From Hypholoma sublateritium FD-334 SS-4 (lineage: Eukaryota > Basidiomycota > Agaricomycetes > Agaricales > Strophariaceae): 64,000 bases of DNA. Under the pieces are notes generated by a model. That model ran no database searches. It was given only the letters and a program-made list of their open reading frames with translations, and had not been told where the DNA came from. The stretch lies in the NCBI GenBank assembly GCA_000827495.1, contig KN817575.1, positions 161,152 through 225,151 of the forward strand, read 5' to 3'. Below are positions 1 to 11,250 of this stretch, piece after piece; within the stretch, counting starts at the first letter, position 1; each line of letters starts with the position of its first letter. The position numbers and the translations under genes were made by a program.

Positions 1-720
1 GTCTATTCCAAACTCCTAGCTAAGGTTTATATACTATACAGAGTGTCTAGCTACGAAACGAAATGGAAACAAGACAAAATACATATCTACAGTCCGTTCT
101 AAGCCTTGAACGTGAGGCGTACGATCCGCGTCGACCGTTTCGGTAACTCTTTCCATTCCTAGCTGTTTCCGTTCACAGTCCGAGTAGACCTTCTGACCGG
201 GGACCACATGCTAGCTTCGTTCCCCTATGCCCTAGGTCTTTGGGTTTTACTCTGGTCTACTATTCGGACCTTTGTTCCGCGAGCTAGCTGCCTGTGCGTG
301 CGTCATTACCAAGCTAGCTGGTGCATTTCTAGAAACGGCATCAAACACGTCGCGTATGTTGATCGTGCGTGATGCAGGTCATGTGCCTTCGTTGCCTAGG
401 CCTTCGTACATGTTTGTACAGCCTATCGAAGCTAGCTAGCCCCTGTATTATCGAGCTAGCTAGGGTATAGATTCAAATACAGCCCCTTTGATATATTTGT
501 GTGAGCTAGCAGGACTCCATTTGGGTAGTCTCGACCACCAATACCCGTTCTGAGTTTTACTGTCTCTGAGTTTATTAACTGTGTACATATCTGCACAAGT
601 CAATTGCTGTCTGTCACAGTCTCTGAGTAGGTGCTTATGTCTCTGTTATTTCACTGGAGCTAGCTAGGTCGGGTACCTCCTAGCTCCCATTGTCCAAATA
701 GTGGAGTACGGCTAAAATCA
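1..720. repeat. Cluster of CTAGCTAG-type short motifs, no gene
   Basis: No convincing coding frame is present. The motif CTAGC or CTAGCTAG, usually as GAGCTAGCTAG or CCTAGCT, recurs at least eleven times (near 15, 46, 158, 210, 281, 311, 431, 453, 503, 657 and 678), far more often than anywhere else in the window. The palindromic core reads the same on both strands. Clusters like this are typical of subterminal transposase-binding regions of DNA transposons, so this may be one end of the KDZ-type element whose genes follow. The outer end lies outside the window, so this is inference. Confidence 0.5.
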
Positions 721-762
721 AAAATCTAGTGGATTTACACGCATAGACCAATTGCAGCCATA

Positions 763-2145
763 TCACCGCTTCTTTCGCTTCTTTCCAATGGTTTTGCCAG
801 CAGCCTCGCGTGCCTCAATTTCCTTCGCATGCTTCGAAAGTTCAGCCTTGGTCAGGCGCATCCAGTGGCATGCCCCGCAACGAAGTGCCGCGAGAAGGTT
901 TTGAACATCATCGATGGTGTGAATGTCGTAAGGGCTGACGAAACGGGTGAAAGTCCACCCAACCAGCTTCACGCTGTACTTCTGTACAACATTCATATCA
1001 TAGTTTGGGTAGTTCATGAGAGCGATGCATGTCTGAGCAACGGTCTCTATGATCATCAAGTTTCAATAGGTTCAGTGGTGTGCTACCTGAGAATGAGAGG
1101 CAACTTACTGAGAGTTCCGTTAATGATTGCACTACATTCAGCGCGCATAGACACTAGAGTATCAGGTGCATGACCTGCAAAATGCAACTGCAAATTTAGT
1201 AGCAAAGAGCAACGATGGCAGACAATGGACATCACTTACTTTTTGCCTTCACACATGCCCACTGTTCCAGTAAACGAGTCATATCCCACATACCCAGCTG
1301 AAAGGAATCCATCAGAAATAGAGCCACATTGTCCGAGCAGATCCAGTTGGGTTCAAATGTGTCTTCAAGGTGAGTGTGGCTTGTGAACATGACAACTGCA
1401 GCGCCCGTGCGAGATGAGAGTGCCGAGACCTACCATGATATATGTTAGTTATGACACGGTTAGAATAATGAAGGGATTAGGCTTACCATATTGTTGATTT
1501 CCTCTAAGACCGCACGGTAGTCCATGGTGGCCGACTTGTTCGTAGTACGCGCGCCGAGTTTCTTCAAGTCCCATGCTGCAAGGACGGCCTCCTTAAGCGC
1601 AGCCTCTTCTTCTGGGGAGATGTCTTGATAGGAAGGGTCCTCTATCATAAGCTGACGTATCTCAGGGAGTTTCTTTCGTTCGCTGAGAGGTAGATCTAAT
1701 GATAACATGTTTGAAGTCAGTTGATCACAAAGGAAGTTAAATTTAGATTTAGACGCTCACCTGCATTGACCTCAATTGCCTTCGCATGAATCTTTGCATT
1801 GATCAGACTGACGCTTTGTTTGTCCTTGAAATGTCGAGACTGCAGGCGCAACTTATTGAGGTACTGTGAAGAAACGGAGTGCTCTTTCACAAGCGCTTCG
1901 ATCTCCCCAGTATGCTTCGTGAGAAGAGTATCCAAGCCCGATACAAGGGCTGCATGTTTCTCTTTCTCGGAGGCTGCTCGAATACTGTGCGTAGCCTTCT
2001 GCGCTTCTGTCAACTTGGCTTTATTGAAAATACGAGGTTTTTGTTGCGGGAGTTGTGGATTTCGGAGTGCATGCATATCAGCATCGTAAGAAGAAAAGGG
2101 CAAGGGAGCCTCAAGGTCGGCAGAAGGCTCTGTTTCAGCGGCCAT
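763..2145 (-). CDS. Orphan agaricomycete protein of a transposon-associated family
   Basis: I recognise this as an agaricomycete family with no assigned function; no catalytic domain is visible. Reading from an ATG at 2145 (MAAETEPS), exon 1 runs to 1761 and exon 2 covers 1695-1487 with good GT-AG borders. Further exons follow around 1430-1250 and 1170-1100, and the last exon ends at 763. The N-terminal half is charged and helical, with many Lys, Glu and Ala. The C-terminal exon carries the family signature: MNYPNYD, then VKLVGW, then RCGACHWMRLT, and it ends in a lysine-rich tail (KKRKKR) that could be a nuclear signal. It is divergent from the RNase H1 N-terminal-like gene starting at 2370 and downstream of, and co-oriented with, the KDZ transposase. 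An accessory role in KDZ transposition or host DNA binding is inference. Exons 3-5 are less certain than exons 1, 2 and the last. Confidence 0.6.
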
Positions 2146-2369
2146 CACCTCGACTGACAGCGTGAGTTTTTGATGAGTAGGGACCAGCGCAAATGCCGGG
2201 CATTGTTGGGTTGTTGTTGGGCTGGCAAGCCCAGCTCTGCTTACATGATCTATACATGTGTCATCAGATATCAACATTCCATGACAGCGCTCTGTTGCAA
2301 CTTTGCATTACTACCTTCTTACCCACACCCCACATCTTTGACAGCTTGTTTCTCACCTAGTATTCCTAG

Positions 2370-3135
2370 ATGGCCCACTGTAAGTCCTATTATTTAGTTT
2401 TGCATCATAGAGATCTAACCAAGCGGATGCTCAGTACCACCAGCTGGTGGTGGCCAGAATACCCCTCAAAGGGCACGCCGGGGCGGCAACAACGTTGGCC
2501 GTGGTGGGGCCCCTCGGACTCCGATGAGAAATGCGCCAGGGGAAGGTACGTGATCTGTCACTCTTATTTATAGCAATCATTGATGCCGTTGTATATAAAG
2601 ATCTCACTGCATCTCAACAGCAGTATTGGAATGGCTTCGGAAGCTCCCCTCCGTGCACCCCACGCGCAGCAGCTCCAGCAGCAGCTCCAGCACCTGCCCC
2701 TACCCCTCGATATAGGGTGATGGGCAAGTCACTCAGAGGTTATGTCGCTTATGTTGTCTATGGTGGCCATGATATTGGGGTGTTTTACAATTGGTGCGTA
2801 TTTTCTATTACTTAATGTATGTTCTTTATTATTAACTTCCATCAAGGCCCAGTGCAAAGGCCGCCACGGAAGGTGATGCGAATGCCTGCTGGAAGGGATT
2901 CTCTGACTACGCAGAGGCATGCACTGCCTGGTACGACTGGGTTCATGATGGTACTCTTCCAGAGAGCCTGCAGGGTCGCTATCATAGCAACCCTCCTCTT
3001 CAACCTCCACCGTACAACGATCTGGACATTGGTGGCCTCCATCGTCGTGTCAGTGTCTCCAACAATGCTGTGAGTCCTGCGGTTACCGTGCACCTGCATG
3101 CTACCACCACCGTGCAACATCAGACTCCTGTATAA
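2370..3135 (+). CDS. RNase H1 N-terminal (viroplasmin-like) domain protein 1
   Basis: This small protein has a low-complexity N-terminus followed by one domain resembling the N-terminal hybrid-binding domain of RNase H1. Exon 1 is 2370-2379, an intron spans 2380-2434, and exon 2 encodes a Gly/Arg-rich tract (RRGGNNVGRGG). The third exon has an Ala/Pro run, then VAYVVYGGHDIGVFYNW up to 2793. After the intron 2794-2846 the last exon gives ACWKGFSDYAEACTAW and stops at 3135. The YVVYGG..GVFYNW core with the later aromatic KGF..Y.EA pattern is the basis for the call. The junction between exons 2 and 3 (2546 to about 2620) cannot be phased cleanly by eye. The gene is divergent from the orphan gene at 763-2145, with 224 bp between. 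In RNase H1 this domain binds RNA/DNA hybrids; a nucleic-acid-binding role here is inferred. Confidence 0.5.
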
Positions 3136-3551
3136 ATCCATAGGGACTTTATTTAAACAACAGACCATCTACATGGGCGGTGTTATTTAAACAGGGCTCG
3201 CGTTTATTTAAATAGTGACCAAATCTTTAATTGCGCAGAGTGATCATTAAAGAGGGCTAAGAACTCTCCTTAATCTTAATTAAACAACGACCTTCCTTAA
3301 TTGCAACCCTCTTTAATCGTGGTTAGCCCTCTCCTTAATCTTAATTAAACAACGACATTCCTTAAAATTCCAGCCCTCTTTAATCGTTAGATAAGGACGC
3401 CTCTCTTTATTTAATTGCACGGGCCAATCTAATTAAAATACCCGACGAGATTAGACCCGCCGCTCCAAATGCCCAAAGTTTGGCCGCTGGCATCATTCTC
3501 CATTCATGCGATATACTGCACATCCTAAAGAAGTACTTGTACATGGTAATA
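3136..3551. other. AT-rich spacer with degenerate internal repeats
   Basis: This spacer separates two convergent genes. It has no open frame of note and is built of diverged reiterations of TTTAAT/TTAATTAAACAACGA and CCCTCTTTAATCG units between about 3170 and 3410. The TTAAACAACGA motif reappears in the AT-rich spacer at 16.4-17.2 kb. Confidence 0.6.
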
Positions 3552-6500
3552 TTACTGTGAAGGACCTGCTGAACTGGTAGTAAGAACATCCTTTGCAATC
3601 GAGTCAACTGCGTGTACGGTATAGATGCCACAAGTACCAATGACACGTACCATATATGCCATTATATTCTCAGGCCTGCTCCGGAATTCGTCCATGTGCT
3701 CGTGCAGCGCCTTTCCATCTTCGAGGAGATACCCGTAACCTTCTGAAATCAGTAAATCCCTTGCATAACTTGCCATATCCTTGTACATTTGTGACTTCTT
3801 GCGGGCATATGCTCTTTTCCCCAGATCAATGGATGAGGATGGTGTGCAGTTGGCCTGTGCATCCATCCAGATATGTGACATGGTATCAAAGTATCGGATG
3901 CAGCGCAGGTAGTCAGCCTGTCTGATCTCCAACTCCTCTCGCCATCGAAGCATTTCAGCTTCCGCACGAAACCATTGCACGCGATCCTCTGTTTGTTTCA
4001 GTTAGAGTAGCAGTCAGTAGCAATACAATAAACATATACACATTGGATACACGTTACCTTCATCCATCCATTTTTGAAGGTCTTCACTTGACACATCATT
4101 CGTCGGTGTCAGTCCAAATAACCATATCCACCCATCTTCCTTGCTTCGTTAACGATCCAACGCAATATTTATTGAGATCATATACCTACCTTCTTTCGGG
4201 GTGTTGGAGTCTGTTTTAGATTTTTTGCTGCGCTGTGGTGAGGGACTCTTTGCCTTTCCTAAAATTGTGAACAATGAAAGTCAGCAGCGAAATAGTTCTC
4301 AACAGCAATATGAAATATCACTGTACGTTTTGCCGCTCTTGTCCCCTGTGTAGCTATGGCTGATTCAGCAATGACTTGGGATCCACTCGGGGCGCGTGCC
4401 CCGCCTGTTACTCCAGTGTTTGTCCATACAGCTCCGTCATTCCAGTAAGTGTCGCCTAAAGCATGTTTAGCACCGGCGGGCTTCCTGAAAGTATCACTTT
4501 CTTTCAGTTCACGATAGAGTGTATCTGCTGTTGGCATTCCGAGATTGATGAGCATATGTCGCAAAGCGTTGTAGTCTTCAATGGTCAGGTCCAACCAGAA
4601 CTTCAGCTCGGTGAGTGTTGCTGTAGCACGAGTCTGTTGTGTCTGACCAGATGCATTATCTTTCTTATCCTTGACTGCATTCGACAGCGTCTTTGCAATG
4701 CTTTGGACCCTTTGGATAGCATCATTTGCCGCTCCTTCCACCATCAGACGCTGTGCTTCCCCAACTTCTTCAAGGCCAAGCATCGCTCGATTGCGTATAT
4801 TGTCAAAATCGGATGGAAGGTATAGTTTCTCCAGTTCAGGCTCAGGTCTCTCTCTGATATGCTCCATCAGATATGGCTCAATTTGAGGTGTGAGAATCTT
4901 CTGAGACATTCGTAGCCTTTCAATCCTGGTCAACACTTGTTGGCGGTCATTCTTGATCTCTGCGTCAGTCGTGTTTCGCTTTCCAGATTTTCCCTGCGCC
5001 AGCTTTTGAATAATCTTTCGCCTGTTGAACGTTGAACGTGTTACTTGTTTTCGAATAATTGCTCAAACTAGCTGAATAGACTCACTGCAAAGACCCAATC
5101 TTGAGCGCATTATTGAGCATTGCGGCCACAGCGCCCTTTGAAGGAAGCTGTGTTCCCCATACACTGGTGTGTTCTTTCTTTTCATCCTCTTTCAGCATTA
5201 GTTCATACACACGCGATTGAGACAGTACTTTCGCCAACAATAAGTGAACTTGTAGATCGTGCAGTTAAGCAGCACTCACATTTTTGAGGCCTTTGACGGT
5301 ATACACATTCAATTTCTTTTCCAGGCTTTTTGGTTTGGGCCTGTCGATCCGCTTGATTCCAAAGTGGCACCTTCTCGGCGTACAATTCGGTAAGCCCCTT
5401 CATTATGTCTCGTTTCTGTGTGTAAAGAGTTTTTGCTTTTCGGATATCATTCATTAAGGCATTTGCTAGTAGAGTATTTCTCAGTACCCGGTACGTATAA
5501 TGAATATCGATACACATGACTGACCCATATTTGCGACTTTCTTCCAGTTCCAGTCACTCATCACATTGATGATAGTATTGTGCCGATGGCCAGCATTCAT
5601 CTGACGAGTTTGGGCACCCAGTTGATTTGATTCGGCCCAGATCATCTCAGCTGTCTCGCCATGAAAGTGCCCCGCTCCTTCTGTGTAAGACGATGCATAT
5701 AAGTACATACAGTCATTTTTGTGGTTTTGAACATGGAGGAGTGGGATGAGCCATCGGAATTTCTTGACCGTATCAGCGAGGTCTTCAAAATTGTGGCTGA
5801 AGCGTTCAAGAGCATTCACGCAATAGCCACATGAGATATCATATGAGAGAAGAATGTCAATCACATCATCTGTCAAGTTTCCGGACTGGTATTGTCGAAT
5901 TGCCAGAGTGATTGCATAGTCGGTGTTGGCAAATCTAGTAGTATTTATATATTGTCAGTATTAAGTTAAAATGCAATTAAAGCACCCCCAAAGTACCTTT
6001 CACCCAGTTGAAGGTCGACTGTTGATTTGACCATGACATGACTACATTGAATTTGCACTACACCAGTAACGTCCATGTTCTTAAACTTCTTTCGATTTTG
6101 TTTTTCCATCGCCTTCAAGTGATCGCATATGACTTTCTGTAAGCCAAGTTGATAAGCTTTTGAGGTCTACATGGTTGTCGGCTGACTTACCTCTTTGGAA
6201 TTTATGGGAATACCATCCAAATATCGCTTATATTCATCGTTGCGAGGGAAGTATGCTTTACCGTCATAGAGGGATATATCGTCAGGATCAGTATTCTTCA
6301 TGTATTTATTGAGATGAAAGTTTCCATCAACTGTCCATTGAAATTGATTGATATGCCTGTAGGAAGCCTTCAGATGGAAGCTGTTTATGACATATAATTA
6401 TACACGCACCGTAAATGTTGCGGTGTATCTCTCCACTTCGCATCCATGTTGATGAGCGGATCAGGACAAGCCGGACAAGAAACAACGAGAGAGTCAGGTT

Positions 6501-7675
6501 GACGACCCAGTGGAACGAGCAATTTATTTAGGTCATGATAGTGACCTTGGCGTTTCGTGCTGGTAAGCAAGTCCCAGACACGAGAAACCAGGCGAAATTG
6601 GGAATAGGGATCCTATAAGGCATCGAGTATCGTGAGTTCATATGCCCATGTCAATTATTACTGAGGACTTACTGTGACTTGATGTGTGAAGGCATTGTCA
6701 CTCAGCCTTCGTATGTAGCCAATATAGTCATACGCTGAAATTTTTGCTTCGACATGCAGGAGATTAAATTGTTCGAGTAACTGGAAAGTAAAAGCCATTT
6801 TGGGGCGAGTCATTGTAGCAGGGAATAGTCGATGATTCAGAAGCTGTTCAGCACGGTCAACTTTGGCGAGACAGCCGCAAAATCGGAGCTTGGTGTTGTG
6901 GACTCCATTAGGTGCAATGATGTGGAAAAGGACATCGGCGCTGTAATCCGCTTTGGGGCATGGCTGACCTCCGTGACCAAGGTCAATGACATATCCACAT
7001 GGTCATAAGCATGAAATGTCGCAGCGAACAAAGCAGCCAATGTCACTGTTCCAGACTTTGGCCCAGTGCGTAAATTGGGCTTTATGGGCGTCTAAAAAAC
7101 ACTCTGGGCACATTGGTGGCAAAAATGAACAGTCCATGCATCGTGTCGTAGCTTTCATTCTGTATCCCTGGGTTTCATCTAGCCGCCCACATGGACAATC
7201 TGTTCCAACAAGTGCATTTGCTTCGTGGCTGATGATGATATCTTGGATGCATGGAAGATGTTCCATGAACAACTGGAGCTGTACGGAAGCCTTAATCGAC
7301 TGTCAGACTTCAAGGCGGCATTGAACTGGGCGCGTGAAGTTCCTGTACCTGAGTTTGACTCTTCTTTTGCGTCTTCACTGCATCATTGGAGGCTTGTGGG
7401 GGACCCTGACATGATGGCACTGATGACGACTCGGAAAGATTAACGGGTCCCCTTGGATAGAATGGCAGTCGCGTGGTTTTGATGCTCACATCAGAGCCTA
7501 TGATCCTCATAGTAAGTACCTCCCGTTGCAAGCGCACCACATCATATCACTGATTCTTACCAGAAATAACTGTCTCCTCACTAAAGCGAACTTCCCTATC
7601 TTCATAGACCTGGCTGGCATGACTGGCATGTCTTTGAAGACGCTCAGCGTCCTTCTGCGCTCTGCTTTTGCCCAT
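3552..7675 (-). CDS. KDZ-superfamily transposase with CxC2 zinc cluster (one in-frame stop)
   Basis: KDZ (Kyakuja-Dileera-Zisupton) transposases are RNase H-fold DDE enzymes expanded in basidiomycetes. Exon 1 starts at ATG 7675 (MGKSRAQKD); introns are visible at about 7511-7560 and 7300-7348. The CxC2 cluster follows: CPCG, then RCMDC, then MCPECFLDAHKAQ. Next come IDLGHGGQPCPKADYS, FCGCLAKVDRAEQLLNHRLFPAT, CPACPDPLIN, DGNFHLN, YDISCGYCVNALERF and GAGHFHGETAEMIWAESN, which hold the likely catalytic acidic residues. The C-terminal helical part includes KLYLPSDF, GWIWLFGLTP and RAEAEMLRWREELE. Length and order match a full CxC2-KDZ protein of about 1,000 residues. The one defect seen is a TGA at 7003-7005 between the zinc cluster and LGHGG, in frame with both sides and with no plausible intron to remove it. 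Splicing around all other junctions looks intact, so inactivation appears recent. It is divergent from LYD-A, 323 bp upstream. Confidence 0.9.
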
Positions 7676-7998
7676 TCTGAGGAACTTAGTTCAAGTTTGT
7701 GTGGCTGGAGCTCCTTGTCATTTGTAGAAATATTCTATTATATAGGTACAATCTACCAAAATGTGAGCTTTGCGACGAATACAATAGCATGTAAGGTACA
7801 AGAGGAGTGCTGGCCAGGGGCACACCTAATGCTGGCCTGGTCGCCGCACCATGGGCTGTCGCCAGCGGCCAAGCACGGCCACTTGAACAATTAAACTGGC
7901 GCACCGCCTGCACTTTGGCCTTCATGGCCTAGACAATAAATCTATTTAATACCGTGCTGCGTCGTTGCGGTCAGCCACCCAACTTTCCAACAGACTCC

Positions 7999-8799
7999 AT
8001 GCCTACTTCCCCCCGCTCTCGCAGTGACAGTGAGGAAATTACCCCTCCGCCTCCGATCAAAGGAATTATCTTGCCTCGGAGTGATGTTGCCCTGCACTTC
8101 CCTCAATATTGCAATACTAGATGTAAGTTCAACATGGCTCACTTTGACTCCGCACAGCGATTAACTGATACCGTTGACGGCAGATCAAGTTCCACTTTCC
8201 CAATCTCCTACTGTTCGAATCTACGTTTTTTTTAGGGTGAGTACTGTTGTACTATTATTGAGAAGTTATGTCAAACTGACCATGTATTAACCTAGCCTGA
8301 TCTCTGGTGGGAGACTTTGGCTCCTCTAGTCAATGGTCTCTATTCGCTTTTTACCGACCATTCCCTTCGTAACAACATTGTCTGGCTAACTATCCCTTGG
8401 ACTCTGTACGATGTGGAGCAAAAGGCTTGGGTTGGCATACCCACATTTACTCATATTCAAGTCCGCTCAAACGAATTCCTCATGATCCGCGTGAAGAGTA
8501 CACTTGACATTCCTTTGGAGGAGTTTGGCAGAATGAACAATCTTATCAGTCAATTACACGACGAATACAAATCAACACTCATCAAAGCGGCAAATGGGAT
8601 GGGTATGCCTGTAACACCCCCAAGTCTGAGTCATTCCACCAAGCCGTCTCCATCAAAGCGCAAGCGTTCAAGATCCGCTACTACGCCTTCGCCGTCTTCC
8701 TCCTCACCCAAGTACAACGCCCGGCGGAGTGCTGCTAAGCGACCGAGGCTCACTGCCTCCATGCGCACACCTCCATCTGCGAGTGTTGCTCAAATTTGA
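7999..8799 (+). CDS. Orphan protein LYD-A (paralogue of the gene at 11251-12248)
   Basis: No known domain is recognised. There are three exons, 7999-8122, 8184-8236 and 8296-8799, with consistent phases (the second intron begins GTGAGT and ends CTAG). The N-terminus is Ser/Pro-rich. The central part carries VRIYVFFR, then LWWETL, NGLYSLF, and the diagnostic LYDVEQKAWVGIPT. The C-terminal third is Lys/Arg/Ser/Pro-rich (KPSPSKRKRSRS) and may be nuclear. The paralogue aligns over NNLYS and MYDIVQKRWFDIPT with a matching exon break before the LYS region. It is divergent from the KDZ transposase. An in-frame ATG further upstream (7954) is possible, but 7999 gives a natural start. Function is unknown; location suggests a KDZ-associated accessory protein. 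Confidence 0.65.
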
Positions 8800-9162
8800 C
8801 AGTTTTCGTCTGTTTTATATCACAAGTAATACTCGTATAGATGGATTATCGCTTGAGTACGAGTACTGGTACACACATTATCATTATCATATAATATCAA
8901 TATCTGATTGTACGCACCCATACTCCGGATGTCTGAGTCCGCTTCAAGTCTTTGCTGTCCAAGTCCAGCTCATCCGCCAGGGGCGAGATCTTTTGAGAAT
9001 TGAGAGCGGGCACCGTAGATGGAGCTGGAGCGTCGCACTGCCGTAGCAGTTCGAGAACATGCTCTTCGGGAGGGTGGAGGAGGATTACGGGGTAGAGGGC
9101 ACAGACTGAGTAGCGATGGTTGTTGTGCGGGCAAGATAGTCTCTGGCGTTCCACTGCGTCGC
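8800..9162. other. Intergenic, no gene seen
   Basis: This stretch holds the 3' flank of LYD-A and the 3' flank of the AAA+ fragment, which converge here. I see no recognisable coding or RNA feature. Confidence 0.5.
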
Positions 9163-10172
9163 CTATGGGTAAGACGTCACGAGCGGTAGCCGGCGAGAGC
9201 TGCCATGTGCTTGCGGTGTCCCTGAGTGCGATCCAGGTGTCCGGGGCGCGAGTATCCAGTAAGTGCGCTGGTCCGTTGCAGGCACAGATCTACGGCGCAG
9301 ACACGGCTGGGCGGCCTGCGACAGATCCGGGCCGATGAGGTCCTCCGCCGTGAACAGGAAGTCGTCCGCGCGCCCGCCAACCCTGCGTGTCTTGTTGAGC
9401 CGATCCGCCTGCCACCCGCGCACACGGTCGAACATCGTCTGCACATCGCACGCATTGCCGAACCCAGGCGTCCCGCGGTGGCGTGCAAGCCGGCGGATCG
9501 CGATACGCCCATACAGACCACCGACGCCGTCCTTGACCTTCATGCGCCCCTGGAACGTGCGCGCAATGACGCCCTCGAACATTGCGAGCAGCTCCTCGTC
9601 CTCGTAGTCCTGACGTGCTGATACAAAAAACATCAGAATAGACACATGCAAAGCAACAAGAAATATCCAACCTGGAACATGTCGAGCATCTGGTCCATGT
9701 ACCCGAGCATTAGCACGCAGCGGTCTTCGCCTGGTACACTTTGGATTTCGGCGACCATCGTGTCGATAACGGTTGTCTTGAATTGGTTCAATGATCCGCC
9801 GGAGTCGCTTCCTCCTTGGTAGAGCATGTACGCCTATCATAATCATCAGTTACTCGTCCGACATACTCAAGACAAGTAACTTGCCTCATCGATGACGAGA
9901 ACCTTTCCAACGGCATTGTCCAAGATAGCCTTCGTGTTCGCCTCGGATGCACCAAGCACCGCACCAACGAAATCGGATGGGTTCTTGACGATGACTGCCA
10001 CACACACGTTAGACCGGCCTACCGAATTATATATCCGACTTACCCTCTCCATTGAACGTAGCGGCTCGAGTACCCGCGAGGGTGAGCTGCTGCGGACGTC
10101 GATATTGTGGCTGATAGGGGCCAGGGCAAGCGTCGATGCCGGGGACGGTGGGAACAAGGGTGGTTGAAGCCA
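9163..10172 (-). pseudogene. Truncated CbbX/SpoVK-type AAA+ ATPase
   Basis: On the minus strand, ATG at 10172 begins a short proline-rich leader (MASTTLVPTVPGIDACPG). It is spliced into AAA+ sequence: PSDFVGAVLGASEANTK, then the Walker B segment GKVLVIDEAYMLY, then FKTTVIDTMVAEIQSVPGE, CVLMLGYMDQM and finally GFGNACDVQTMFDRV with the C-terminal lid. This order matches one AAA+ module of the large fungal multi-AAA proteins of the CbbX family. The upstream half with the Walker A P-loop is missing, and the segment after the LGY motif that normally carries the Arg-finger helix is absent. The frame cannot be carried across about 9610-9670 without a shift. Family members remodel protein complexes using ATP; this copy cannot bind ATP normally. 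It is best read as a broken, 5'-replaced fragment. Confidence 0.65.
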
Positions 10173-11250
10173 TGCGGGGGCATCCGCTGCTTCGAAATGG
10201 GGCCTACAGGTTGCCTGCAGGGGCTGTTAGTCCTGTGGGACGGGCTATGGGGCCGGTGCGGGTGCCGACATCGCGGGCGACGCCGTTTGGCGCGTCGAGG
10301 TGGGCGTGGACGGCGGTGGCGACGGTGATGGCACCTAGGCGGCGGCGGTCGAGTGCCCGGGACGCTCGGGGTGGGTGCTGACGGTGACGAGGTAGGTGGG
10401 CGGGAGGAGGTACGATGGACGGCGGCGACGACGGCAGGCCATGGCGTGTCGGGGAGGGCGTGGATGGGTGTGGCGGCGGCGGCGGACGCTCCTCGGTGGC
10501 GGCGGGTCGAGCTCCTGCGACGCTGGGTGTGGGCAGCAAGCGCAGATTTTGCAACAAGTCATTTCAAGCGGAGCTTGAAACTTGTCGCACGTGCTCTGAC
10601 GCGCTCGCGCGACGCCCCCTTCGTTGATTCCACTCTCTCGCCCGCCGCCCCGCCGCCCGCTCACGCTCAGCGCGCCGCTGCCGTGACGGATTTTTGGACG
10701 AGTTCGTCCAAAAATTCGTCACAGTGTCACTGCTCCCACCTCATTCTCAATGACCCCCGCCCACAACGATCGCGCCCGGCTCACTCGCCAACCAAGGAAT
10801 GCATGGTACGCCCCTCACCCATCTATCGCCCACTTGACCGCTAACCCGCCCCAGGCACACAACGCCGCCCGCCCTCCTCAATCTTCCTCCAGCGTTGCCC
10901 ACACCCCCCGGGCGCTTTTTGCACCGCCCAGCCCCACCTGAACGACGCAAGACCGCTGCCGTAGCGCCTGCCCGAGCATCGCCGCTCGTACCGGCACTAT
11001 TCTTCGACATCGCACGCCTTCGCCGCCTCAACGTCAAACACCGCCGCGACGGCGCTCCCGCGAGCCCTGCATGCGCCGTTTGCGGCCCCTAGTACGCAAC
11101 ACCGCCCGCCGCCCGCCCACGATTCTCCGTCAGCGCTGCCCAGAACATTCATATGGTGTGTATTAAACGTGCATATTGTAAAGGTGCATACTAAGTAGTC
11201 CTACTACATCAGAATCTACACTTAAAGAGATATGATTACAGGTACAGGTC
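10173..11250. other. GC-rich gene-free stretch
   Basis: This is strongly GC-rich between about 10200 and 11100. Overlapping frames are open on both strands only because of base composition: they are runs of Arg, Pro, Ala and Gly with no motif. A near-perfect hairpin (10683-10722) is the only structured element I can support. Base composition differs sharply from both neighbours. Confidence 0.5.
10683..10722. repeat. 40-bp near-perfect inverted repeat (hairpin)
   Basis: Two 19-bp arms, GTGACGGATTTTTGGACGA and its complement, are separated by two bases (GT) with a single mismatch. It could be abutting terminal inverted repeats of a deleted DNA transposon, or a cruciform or terminator-like structure. 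No second copy was seen in the window. Confidence 0.7.

Noticed and set aside
10204..10844. Overlapping long frames on both strands in the GC-rich tract
   Set aside because: Frames are open because of base composition, contain runs of Arg/Pro/Ala/Gly, and have no motif or splice structure.
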